Below, in pieces: positions 49,501 to 60,945 of a stretch of DNA of 64,000 bases. Within the stretch, counting starts at the first letter, position 1. Every line of letters begins with the position of its first letter. The notes under the pieces were generated by a model. It did no database searches and was not told the DNA's origin. It worked only from the letters and a program-made list of their open reading frames with translations. The translations under genes were made by a program, and so were the position numbers. The stretch covers positions 108,234,441-108,298,440 of the forward strand of contig RSEF01000003.1 of the NCBI GenBank assembly GCA_003993805.1, read 5' to 3'. The stretch is from Himantopus leucocephalus (Eukaryota; Chordata; Aves; Charadriiformes; Recurvirostridae).

Positions 49501-52500
49501 TATGAGTTTCAGTCTTCCTACTGACAGACTCTGGTTTCTTTTTTTACTCTAATAAATACATTATTTTAAGGAAAGGGAAAATTTACTTGCACTGGTAGGA
49601 TCTGTTTAATTTCCACGTATTTCTTCGAGTGGATGGTCTCAATGTTTTCAGAACCAAGAACGATATTTGCTTCCTTGGTCTATTGCTGATGGGTAGTTTG
49701 AGGCTGTATGTTATGTTCTGTGGCTGAAAAAAAGTGTGATATTTTGATTTGATTAAGTATGAGAGCTGATAGACTAATTCATGTTATGGCTGAGAGCTGG
49801 GACAGTCATCTTACTACTGTGATTAACTGGATATTTTAACATGCGCCCAAGGCCATGTTCTCCTAGTTACACATTCACTTTATCTACATCTACAATGCTA
49901 CAACAGTTTAAGTTAAATTGTAATTTTCAACTAGTTTGGTTAATCTAATGTGAAAAGACTCTGTTTAAATTCTTTTTGCTTAGGCTAAACTTACAGTGTT
50001 TTAATCTAAATCAGTTTGTAACAGGGCTAAGCTAAGATAAAAAAAGAATTTCTTGAAACAAGTGTCAAAATCCATGACTGCAATCAGGCAAGCTTAATAA
50101 AACTGGGGTCTGTGTTTGCGCAAAAATGCGCCACAGATTCACCTCACCTGCCTCCCTCCCATCTCCCATTCTCCTGGGTCTACAAGGGAGCAATAACCCC
50201 CTGAGCTAAATACATGAAGTGATTTTGTAACCTCCCTGCAAGCTGCAACTTCACCATTTCAGATATGTTAGGTCTCAAAGAGCCACTAAACCACTGATGG
50301 TTGGAAGGTTTTGCTGTAGGAAATAAGATATATTTTGCACTGCTGTCCCTTTCTGTGGCATCGCTGTTGGCCACTGATGGGAACAGGATGCTGGGCAAGA
50401 TGAACTTTTGATTTGACATGACGTGGTCACTCTTATGCTATACGTGGAAAAGATCATCTTTGGGCTTCTCTTCCCAGGCCACAGGAGAGCACACAGAAAG
50501 ATTATTTTTCTTGAAATGAACCATCTCTTTACAAAAATTGTCTAAGCTCTGTTGAACGCCAAGTGGGAAGGGAACACGGAGGAACACATTTCCTGAAGGG
50601 AGGTGGAGGCAGTTTCAACCTGAATGTGCTCTGAAGCAGCTACTAAAGCATTGTTGATTACTGAATAATCACCTGTGGGGGCACATGGGTGCTGGTCACC
50701 TCCCTGGGGCACGGGATGGGCCAAGGCTGGGTGGGTCATTGGCCCGGGGGTGGGGGTCAAGATCAGGCCCAGTGCGGGGAACAGGGATGAGACAGCCCTG
50801 GAATGGCTGGGCAGGGTGAAGGGCTTCTCAGGCAGAGCCCATCCAGAGCCTCCTCTGGAAGCCATTCCTGAGGGAGAGGGGAGAGCCTGGAGGCTCCTCA
50901 GCAGGGGTGCCTGGGGCAGTCTCCTCCCAGGCTTCTTCCAACTTTTTCTCAGAGAGCTCTAGAGCTGCCATCACTTCCCCAAAAGCTCTCTTTTCTCAGT
51001 GCCTGTCCTGAAGTGGCCAATACCTGCCAGTTTCAAGACCTTTCCAGGTAGTGCATATGGATGCACACGAGCTAAGCCTGTACTAGCAAATTAAACAGTG
51101 CCAGTGCTCAGGTCCGAGCACAGGGACTTGCTAATCTCTGCTGTCAAGTCAGCTGAACCGTCGCTGGCACGCACACAAATCAAGAGAATAGTCTGGGAGT
51201 CAGCAGAGGCTGGGGACCACTGCAGCACCAGCTGCAGGGACCATTGCTACCATGGTCCTCCCCATCATCTGACCCACATCGCCTGAGAAAATCAAAGTGT
51301 CTGTCTGCAGTTGTCTTCTCTGAGTCTTGACTCCACAGAGCACTTAGGCATGGCTTCAGCTTAAATTGCTAATTAGAGGTGGGATTTAATTCCATACTTG
51401 AGCAACTGCTCCACTGAACTAGAACATCAGTATAGTTAAATTTCTTCTTTCTCTCAACAGTTTGCCTCCTAGAAGAGAATTACATATCCCACTAGGCCAA
51501 AATACTTGGAACAATAAAGAAGAAAACATACAAGGAAGACAGTGACTTATCTTTGTAGGTTAAAATATGACAATGTTAGAAAAAACTTTTTTAGTGTGTG
51601 GATGTAATGATGCCTTTCTAAAATTGTATTAAAAAAACCTAAAATGCAAACACTGTTCATGTCACTGTGTATACTGCTGATTATATTTCAAACATCTCCC
51701 ATTTTCACAGACAAATAGCTATTCCTTTTAATAGGTCTCAAAAATATATACACATGTACAGAAAAATCCCAGCACTCCAGGTCAAAAAGATATGATAGCT
51801 GTTTATACAGAAATCTAGATTCTGGCCTGTACACATCACATTTTTGTTGCTCTATGCTTCCTCTGAATTTTGATATCACTGAAACAAATGAATCTTCTGT
51901 TTGTGAACTATTCACAGTGTGTCTTTCTGCCCAGATATTTGTGTGACAGTGTTCACAGAGCAATGTTATATCTGTGGTTAAATAGCCAGAATACCAAAGG
52001 TTGATCAGGGCAGTTACTGTGGAATTTATTCTAGCCTCTGGCTTGTGGCTTCATCCATTTTTAAGGTTGACTCAAGTTATCCATCTGATGTAAATGGCTC
52101 CAAGTTATCTGTTCTATAAATGCCAGATGCTGTCATGTGAACTCAAATCTTTGCTTAATGCTATAAAATATAGCTGTACTTTACCAGCTTCTGTTATTTA
52201 AATGAGCTGAACAGGTTTTGCTGATCACTTGACTGAAACTAAAGGATTGTGAGTATGTGTGCTTTGTTGTCAGCTGCTAGTGAAAGATCAAAGAGATGGT
52301 ACTGAACACTGTCACAGATTCTAATTAATTGGCACTTATTTGCTTACATCTCAAGTCAGCCCATAAGCAGCCCCCTAAATCTGAAATAATTGGTGAGTTG
52401 TTATATTTTTTTAAATAATGTCACTTTATTTTCTACTTCTTTGTATATGCATGCTGTTGTGATTACAAGGAATATTGATTCTAAATCTTCTAATCTAATA

Positions 52501-53577
52501 AAATATAGTTCTGATCTTAAGGAACAGCCTGCAAATGGGATGTGAACACATTTTGTGATTGAATTACCCGTAAAAGAAATATTCCAACAGTAGCTCTCCA
52601 TTTATGAGATAGATCACGTTCAATCTAATGCTGAAACAGAGTCTATACTAAACACAAACACAGCACCTCTCAGTTGCAGCTTCAGATTCAGTCACTTTTC
52701 AAAATCCCCAAAGCAGCAAGAGCTTTAAAAACTTGGTACAAATCTATACATTTCCTTTAGAAATGTTTTGAAAAGACCAGCTCTAGTCATTAATGATCAA
52801 AATTGTGGCTAATTAGCACGCAAAAAGAGAGGAGTTTGGGCTTTCTTGTTAATACCAGCAGACAGGTAGCCCAATAACACACAGAAAATACCACCATGGA
52901 CAACATTAACTATTTTCTACATAATTTTCTTGTAAGACAGTCCAAAGCTGAATGGGTCAAAAGATGTCACCTTTGGTTTGGGAGTTGCTGAAGAAAGTTA
53001 TTGATATAATTATGACAAGTTTGAATAGCTATTGAGGGCTGCCAGAGCGGTGGGCCTTTTTGTTTTGTTGGGTTTTTTTTTTTTTTTGTTTTGTTTTTAA
53101 TTTGCCTCAGCAACTTCTGATTAAGTTTTGTGTGAAACCTGTTTTATTAAGTGCAATGAAATTTCTTTGACCACCTGTTAGGAAGTAAGGTTAAGTGTTA
53201 AAATAGTGACATCTAAAATTGTTAGAGTCCTCTATATGAATGTGTGCATTTTTTGTATATGTTTATAGAAAGGGAGAACCCATCTAATTTTCTACTTAAT
53301 TAGCCATATAATTTAAAATACAAGAAGGTGCTTAGTTCATTGGATGGTCATTTATACCACAGCAGCAGACAAGAAGCAACAAAGTTCGTGACTTATTTCC
53401 CATTGGTCCACTTAAGTATAACAGAAAGTAATTGCCTTTAAGGCCAGAGTTTATTATTGCAAAACCCAAACAGAAAAGCATAAAAAAATTAGTTCCCACA
53501 AAGCTTTCCAGATTACAAAAACCCCTTTCGTTTTCCATTTCACCATAGAAGAGCTGTTGACCAGAGACTTTGTACAA
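46571..53577. other. Gene-free stretch with a GC-richer patch
   Basis: No gene is supported. Around 50670-50960 the sequence is markedly more GC-rich, with closely spaced G runs (50706-50756: GGGG, GGG, GGG, GGG, GGG, GGGGG, GGGGG), though CpG is not frequent. A T-rich tract lies at 53057-53098, with a 15-T run at 53073-53087. Seen from the minus strand it is A-rich and lies about 480 bases beyond the stop of the open frame at 53.6 kb. Confidence 0.45.
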
Positions 53578-54105
53578 TCATTTGGCTACTGTGAGTCCAA
53601 TGCTGTCTTGACGATAAGAAGCAAAAACCTGAGATTTATTTGGTGGAATAAAATAAACGATGGGTCCAAGGAGCTCATGATACAGAGTGGAGAGCAATGC
53701 AGCAGTCCAGGTGACCTGGATTTTGTTCTGAGTTGATAGCTTCATGCCAACTGTGCTGCTGTCATCCGGGTATCTAAGGATGGTATGGACGGCTTTAGGC
53801 TGAGATTCTGACCCCTGAGCAACTGGTGGGAGAAAGTGTTTTTCATAGGCGTATGTGATAACTTGTTGCAAGTAAGGAGACCAGGAGCCTGTCCAAGAGC
53901 TTTGCAAGTTTATGAACTGTGGGTACGTACTCTTAACATAAAGTTCCATGTGGCAATGGACTTCAGAAACTTCCTCACCGCGAGGATAAGTACCTGCATT
54001 CTCTTCAATCAGCTTAAAACGTTCATGAAGTGGTTCTGCCTTGGTAGTAATGGCATGGTTGTATATCACGAAGAATAGCTGGAGAAATACATCTGCTACT
54101 TCTTG
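53578..54105 (-). CDS. Unrecognised open frame, possible terminal exon or retrocopy
   Basis: A frame of about 175 codons is open from a stop at 54106-54108 to TGA at 53578-53580. It reads EVADVFLQLFFVIYNHAI at the start, includes KSTYPQFINLQSSWTGSW and EKHFLPPVAQG in the middle, and ends VFASYRQDSIGLTVAK. Composition is protein-like: balanced charged residues and a single Cys, unlike neighbouring chance frames. There is no in-frame ATG near the start, so it would need an upstream exon or be a truncated copy. The only splice acceptor candidate (AAGTAG|CAG near 54100) has a poor pyrimidine tract. Minus-strand AATAAA occurs about 130 bases past the stop, and an A-rich tract about 480 bases past it. 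I do not recognise the family. It could be a last exon, a decayed retrocopy or a chance frame. Confidence 0.35.
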   Translation of the reverse strand, partial: QEVADVFLQLFFVIYNHAITTKAEPLHERFKLIEENAGTYPRGEEVSEVHCHMELYVKSTYPQFINLQSSWTGSWSPYLQQVITYAYEKHFLPPVAQGSESQPKAVHTILRYPDDSSTVGMKLSTQNKIQVTWTAALLSTLYHELLGPIVYFIPPNKSQVFASYRQDSIGLTVAK

Positions 54106-54670
54106 TTAACACTTGTATTTTTGTCAGCTTTTCATTTTACTTAGTGGCTGCCTGAGGATAAACCTGAGAAAAAGACTCATGGTTCTGGGACTCCTTTTAC
54201 CTTATACTCACTGGGACAAGAGAGCTTTCGGGGTCTTTGAAAGTCAGCACACTTAGGTAAAAAAACTAAAGGGCTGGAGTAACAACAGAGGATACTTTTA
54301 TGCTTTCATGCTGCCGCAGATCAAGTACAATGTTTCTGTCTCAAGTTACGAAAACACCATTTTTCACCCTTTTTTTAAAAAGAACTAAATGGGTATATGT
54401 TCAAAGATACATAATTTGTTTACATTTGAGTTATTATTGACTGCACAATGCCATAAAGTATGGGTTTAACTACAGCTGGAAATAATCTGCCATTCTCTTT
54501 GAATCTAAAGAAATATGTCTTTTGCTGTAAGGTGGAATGTATCTTTGCTGTGTGTGTCTCATAGTTCTCTCATACTTGGGTGTGTTGCATGAACTTGCAT
54601 CAAACCGCTGTGGATCACTTTAAGCTGCTGCAAAAAGCTTATTATTTTTTTAAAGAAATGCATTGCAGAA

Positions 54671-54720
54671 TTCCAGTAGGAAAAGGCCAGGTCACTTCCA
54701 GTAGGAAAAGACGAGGTCAC
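54671..54720. repeat. 25-bp tandem duplication
   Basis: Copies at 54671-54695 and 54696-54720 share TTCCAGTAGGAAAAG and AGGTCAC and differ at two positions (GGCC versus GACG). Confidence 0.95.
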
Positions 54721-56305
54721 TAACAGAAAGACCACAATACAGGGTTGTAGGTAGTCTTAATGGGCAGACAGTATCGTTTCTGCAGCATCTTTTCTGCTGT
54801 CTCTTTGTGGTCCTCACATTTATTCCCCCTATTATGTTTAACTTACTCGTTGTGGACTCAGTCCCAGAGAATGAGAAGGGATGGCCAAAGGATGCATGTT
54901 TTTCTTGGCAAATCTAGGCGTCATGTTTACTATTTCTTAATCAAATGTGTACTTAAATGATGTCTTAAGCTCCCTCTGCTTGAGATTTTAATTGGCTGCA
55001 GAAGAAACCTCAGAAAGAACCTCTTTCCAAATAAAGTTCCTTAAGGTCACTTTTTCTTCCTCTTAAGATTTAATTCCTACCTGGGAACCAAGAAATACCA
55101 TGAGAAATGTGCAGAGAAAGTATTCAGCAGCGAGTAATATCCACACGTAAATTGGGGGAATATCAGTTCTACGCAGTGGTTGTCACATCGTTTTAAACAC
55201 CCTGATTAATGGGTGGATCTATTACTGAAAGCATGCATGCTTAATTTATTCAAAGAAGTTGAGTGTATGTCACCACTCGCAGACCTGTTTCTCTAGCATA
55301 GCATTTCACATTTACAATGTTATAACTACTGAGAACACAATGGAAGAAAGGCAACTGTAACTCATAGCACAAAGAACTAAAAATACAACGTGATCTGTAA
55401 GTGGTATAAACTGACATATAAGAAAATATCAGTGGTATAATTTAAATCCAATAAAAGCAAAGCTGTCGTCAGTGTTTGGATATATATACTTAGATTAAAC
55501 ATTTTCAATTGTGACACTTAGTTCCATATTCTTTTCTTCCACCCTGTTTTATGGGCAAATGTGTTATTTGGAGAACAGCATGTGGAAACACTATGGAAAT
55601 GGCAATTCTGTGAAATACCATTTGAGAACTGAGACACACTTTTAAACAAGGAATGGAATTCAGGTCAAGCATCACAAATGAAATGGTTATTGTAAAAGCA
55701 GTGAGAGCTAGCCATCTGCCACTGCAGCACTCAAAAGGGCTGAGATGCAGGGTCCCCGCAAAGATATTCCTATTGCAGTATCAGTTAAGGCCCACAGAAG
55801 TCTCAGCTACAGACATTAATACAGCAACAGATTTGCTAAATTGACAAATAAACTACGTGGTTACAAAAAGCTGTGCTTGTGTCCATATAGTAAAGTCAAG
55901 CAAGGAGAGGAACAGTCTTTTGGTCATTTTAAAAGAAAGCAATTTGTGCCCCTTAAGGAACTGATCCTGAATTATTTACTCAGAGGCTGATTATAGCTCC
56001 TTTTTTGGCATGAATAAGATGTTCTGTGTGTTGGTGCCATGCTGAAGATTTAAATGTCCCACACATTTGATCCAGGCTGGGGCTGTGGCAACTACTGCAC
56101 AGCTGATGACAACAAAGGCTGGTTTCAAGCTCATTGTCATCACCATGGTGTTACACCAGATGAATGGGTGGCATTGATTCTGATTGGCATATTCATTCAC
56201 ATGCATTCAAAGCTCATGAATTTTACTTAACACGTCCCTTTGCTTATTGGCTGGGATTTAATTGGAGTGATGTATTGCAGCACTGCTAGATGAAGTGGAA
56301 CAGTT

Positions 56306-56350
56306 NGTTTTTTTTTTTTTTTTTTTTTTTTTCTTGGGTTTTTTTTTTTA
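56306..56350. repeat. Long T run with an unresolved base
   Basis: A single N at 56306 is followed by G and 25 T (56308-56332), then CTTGGG and a second T run. The N probably reflects sequencing ambiguity at the homopolymer. Confidence 0.9.
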
Positions 56351-56988
56351 GTTCCTTTTCTTCCAAACCTCCCAACTAGAGACACCACAGCATTATTTTT
56401 TACAATCACCAAGGCATTTCCATGTATGGAACCTAATTCTTGGCTTTGTATTGAAGTTTGCATTTAATATTTGGAGAGAGAAAAATAAATAGACATAGGG
56501 AGAACTCACACAGATTTAAGTGTTGACTTTCATTACTGGGTTCACAAATTGTTTATTTAGCTTTTTCTTTACATACCAAGAAAGCAAGAGGTCTTTTTTG
56601 TGCTTGTTTCTATGAATTTTTTCCAACTTTCCCATATTTTAACATCTTTTTCAGCTAGCTGAAATGGAGAATCCTGACCTATCAGCTAGCAGATTGTTGA
56701 TATCTTTCCAAAAAGTGAATAAATATGAGATTATGTGCATGCATCTAACAGATATACTCTTGTGTATGTGTGAATATATGTATATACTGTTGCTGTGTAT
56801 TTATCAGAAACATTCAGACAGAAAAAAATTCTAGAAAATTTTTAGAAGAAAAACTTATATTTTCATTGAAGAGATACCTATGTTGAATTTTTATTTATTG
56901 CCATGTTTAACCTGACAAGCAAAAACCTTCATCTGAAAATCAAATATTTATGTCAGCAAATTCAAAATGAAATATTTGGTTTGGGGTC

Positions 56989-57020
56989 AGATCTGTCCAA
57001 GATCTGTCCAGATCTGTCAA
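56989..57020. repeat. 11-bp tandem array, three copies
   Basis: AGATCTGTCCA occurs twice in perfect tandem (56989-57010) and a third, slightly diverged copy GATCTGTCAA follows. Confidence 0.9.
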
Positions 57021-57365
57021 GGTATTTTAGTTTGTTGAACAAGATCCGAGTGTTTCATTTCAAGGCAGTTCTGTATGAACTGTGAAATATATCAGCAGAA
57101 GCTAACTGTAACATAGGGTCAATACAGAGAGTACCCTTTGGAAGCAATTAATAACATCTATGGTTCATGCTCTGAGCTATGTCCAGACCTCTCAAGGCTT
57201 TCTCCGGTGGCAGACTTGTCTTCTTGGGCAAAATTTATGACTGTAAACAACACCTGCCTGTGTCTGCATGGGGTTTGGTATTTCTTCCCTCCCAGCTTCC
57301 TTTGCCTCCATTTTCCTGGAGGAAATCACATCAGCCAGTGCGTTATTCCACAATACCATAAAATT

Positions 57366-57550
57366 ATAGAATCATAGAATGGTTTGTGTTGGAAGGGACC
57401 TTAAAGATNNNNNNNNNNNNNNNNNNNNNNNNNNNNNNNNNNNNNNNNNNNNNNNNNNNNNNNNNNNNNNNNNNNNNNNNNNNNNNNNNNNNNNNNNNNN
57501 NNNNNNNNTTCCCAGCAGGTCTCCCCCTAACCTATACTGGTGCCTAGCAA
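57366..57550 (-). mobile_element. CR1 LINE, gapped
   Basis: It starts TATAGAATCATAGAATGG then TTGGAAGGGACCTTAAAGAT (reverse complement of a CR1 3' end). After a 100-N gap it resumes with CCCAGCAGGTCTCCCCCTAA and CCTATACTGGTGCC, matching the CR1 at 4.3 kb around 5014-5055. By that alignment about 650 bp should lie in the gap. Confidence 0.88.
57409..57508. other. Assembly gap, 100 N
   Basis: Exactly 100 N inside a CR1. CR1 alignment suggests the real missing sequence is nearer 650 bp. Confidence 0.99.
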
Positions 57551-60500
57551 TTTCTTTTTACTTTTTCATGTGTCATGGTATTTCCTCATTGCTTTTCATG
57601 TATCGAATCAAATACTGTTGTTTGGAGATAATAAAATTAAGATTATGAACATCTGGCTAGCTATAAGTGGTTCTTTTTGTTTATCTGGCTTTTGCTGTGA
57701 ATAGAGTTGTAGACACAGCATTGTCTATTCTCCTTAGTGATATACTAGAGGAGAAAAGATATCACTAGCTTTTAACCAAATGCATGCACATACCTGGGTA
57801 ATGGTAAAATAAAAAAAAGATCTCTGACATTTGGTATCTCTGAACCAACAGTCCGTGATTAATTTGACAGAGGATATGTCTGAAGACTATTGTACTTTCC
57901 TTTCTCCAATTCCAAGTAGCATTACATGGCTTGAATTGCATTCTGTGGAGACACCCTAAAGCATGTTGGATGGACTAGTGAACTGTGATTGAGGATCTGA
58001 AGCTTCACAATGACATTTTCCTGAAAATGTTTTTAAGAAAATCAGACCTAGCTACCAATTCTGACCATTGATATGAACATAAGCCAAATGATCGGAAATG
58101 GATAGGAATGTTTCTATTCATTTTTCAGTGTTGGATTAACCTTTCTGTGGTCCAAAGGAGCCTGTAATTGGATGCAAATAATGATACTGGAATACAAGCT
58201 GAACAGCTTTTCAGAAAAAGCAATAATGGTTTTGCTCAGTGCTAAAATCCTCATTTTCTCAATTAGTTATTTACTTCAAAATAATATACGAACTGAAATA
58301 AAAGCATTTCTTTTGAGAAAACGCCTAAAGGCTAAAACCTCTAATTGAAAAGTATAGATACAAGTAATCTAACTCTGAGCTGTGTTTTATGTCAGTCACA
58401 GTGCATGGAAAACTTATTGCAGGTTCCAGCCACGGTGAATCAAAGCAGATCATTGCATATACTGAGTTTTCAGGTGGAGTTTCAGATATGATGTTCGGAC
58501 ATCAACAGTTATTTTGCATCAGTTTTTTTTCTTACCGCTTTTCAATGGTAACAAGACAAAACTCTGCCAACGACCTCATCAATATATGTTTAGAGTCGCA
58601 GGCTGCAGATGTAAAATTCCCCTGTAAATGAGGTGACCACCTAGGTGGGATATGAGTCTGGGTACAATATGGATCCAGACACAGTGTCTGTTGAAGCTGC
58701 AGCACATGCAGGGGCCAGAGTGTGATCTGCTCCTGCAGGGATTAGCAGCGTGTTAAGAATTTCCCATGTCAAAGAATGCCACCCAGCCTTTGCTTCCTCC
58801 AAGGGAAAAATCACTATCTGGGTCCTGTTCTTTGGCTCCTTCTGCAGAAAAAACAACAGCAACCGCAACCAAAACCGAGGATAGACTTATCCCACTGGAA
58901 GGAGCAAATTTTGCAAGAAAGCCCTCTCCTTTGATGTACATGGTAGCACTGAGAGATGCTGCTAGCACAGTGGTGCTCCGTGTTGTCCCATGGGCAGGCT
59001 TTTGTGCGGCTCGCACATTCCAGCCCTTCGGCAGGGCACTGCTAGCTTAGCAACGTTAGTGTGCCGTCAATATTTGCCTGCTAAAATCCCACCATTAAGT
59101 ATGCTGCTTAAAGCTGGGTTTTGCAGATACTAATTACTGTCCTACCCTATCTTCTCCTCTCCTACCCTCCCCCAGCCTCCTTCAGAGAAGGGATCACTGC
59201 AGCCTGTGAAGGAGACTCAGCAGTTCCTATCACCAGCTCTTTTAGAAAGGAGACTAAAGACCTTTGTTTGGACACAGGTGTTAGTTATGCTTATTCAAGA
59301 CTTTTCAGGTTTCCTAAATGATGTATATTTTTGCGGTATTTTAGCCACTGTCACATGTGCTCTATTAGAAGAGCATAGGGTATTACCTGTTCCTGTGTGT
59401 GTCATCCTTCCTCTGCTTCTCTCAGTCCTGCTGCTCTGTCAATTTAAAACCACCATGTGGATGACATAGAAGTTTCAGTGGGCTAGAATGAGAAGAAATG
59501 AGCAGTTACATTTCTTACAGCAGAAGCTGTAAGAAAATAGAAGATGGAAGGGGGATAACTCTCCAGATGTTGCAAGAAATCAAAATATGGCTACTCTATT
59601 TTACCATAGTCAGTAAGCATTGAGTCTCCCACAGCCAGCTGGACTCCTGAGAGCTGCCCCTCCTTCTACTTCCAGTCATCTAAGTAATAATTTTAAAATA
59701 TAATGACTCTATATACCATGAAGTTCAGAACTTGAAGGGTATCTATATGTGTAATACTGGTTTCAAAGGGAATTACTCAGCCAAGATCTGGACCCCACAT
59801 AGCTGTGCAATCCTTTCTTCCAACACAAGACAGGGGATGGAATAGGAACAGGAACAAAAGGATAAAGGTGAAAGTGGCAAGAACCATCTAGATTATCTTA
59901 ACTTGGCGTTGCCAAAGAAAGTTTGTCATGGCCCAAGGGCGGTACTGTCTAGGTTGTCATCTCTGTAAGCCTTTATTTCACCTAAATACTTCTGTCCAAA
60001 GCATTGGCACATGTGGACTCCTGCACTCTAGACCCCTGCGTCGAGCCAGGTGGAGTACACTGAGCTACCCACAGATAGGTGACAGAGACAGACTGAGAAG
60101 TAATTTGGACAATGAGATAGTAGCGTAAGAAAGTAAGTACCAAAGAGATTTCCCAATTGAACATGGCTTACAAAAAGCAGAAAATCAGTGATATGCAGTG
60201 AAAACATTTTAGTTATAGCTGTTCACAGGTAAAGGAACACAAGGGCCTAATGCAGTTGCCTATACATTAGTGTATAGTGTCTTTTGAGATGACCTAAGGT
60301 GTCAGAGATTTCCACAAAAAGGCACAGGTATGGCACGGGGACCTATGGTGACCTGTGGTTTATTGGAGTAGCAGCAGGAGTATGGGTGTCATTCCTTATG
60401 GCACCAGATGCCCCATCTCACATGGCACCAGATGGCCCTATGTAGACAAATGAGTGGAACCTTTGGTCTTCAAAACAAGATGAACATAAATACTCTTCTA

Positions 60501-60715
60501 ACTAATGTTGAACAGAAATTGTAAAGATTACACTTCAGTAATAAACAATAGGAACAAATCATATTAAGTCTTTTAATACGAATTGAATGTTTTTCTTTGG
60601 AACACAGTAGCTTTTCATACATATAGCCTATTCACTATAGAGACATGCGTATACTGTAAATAGTGTAGGTTTAATATGATGCTCACAAGGACATATCTGT
60701 TGCTGAATGTGCTTT
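57551..60715. other. Gene-free stretch
   Basis: No gene is supported. Overlapping frames on both strands at 58753-59050 have no recognisable product. A short imperfect tandem (ATGGCACCAGATG twice) lies at 60398-60436. Confidence 0.45.
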
Positions 60716-60945
60716 TATACATATATATATATATATATGCATCTTTAGGTATACATGCATATACAGCTAGATATACACCCGTGTGTATATTTCTGGGTCT
60801 AAAAGCAGCGCATATATCTCAATGTACATTATTGTCAAGCGCAGACATATTGGTGTACGAGGAAGTGGATATATACATGTACATAATAAAATACATGTGT
60901 GGGGACACATCCATACCTGCACACGCATATACACAGTCTGCCTCT
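60716..60945. repeat. AT/GT/AC-rich alternating tract with (AT)n core
   Basis: A perfect (AT)9 stretch occupies 60721-60738. To about 60945 the sequence is unusually rich in alternating purine-pyrimidine words (ATATACACCCGTGTGTATAT, ATACATGTACAT, GCACACGCATATACACA). It is a decayed compound microsatellite. Confidence 0.75.

Larger units (their letters stand above)
54106..57365. other. AT-rich gene-free stretch
   Basis: No gene is supported. It contains a 25-bp tandem duplication at 54671-54720, a long T run at 56308-56332 beside a single N, and a short 11-bp tandem array at 56989-57020. Confidence 0.5.

Noticed and set aside
58753..59050. Overlapping frames on both strands of about 90 codons
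   Set aside because: Mutually antisense, no recognisable protein, no splice context.
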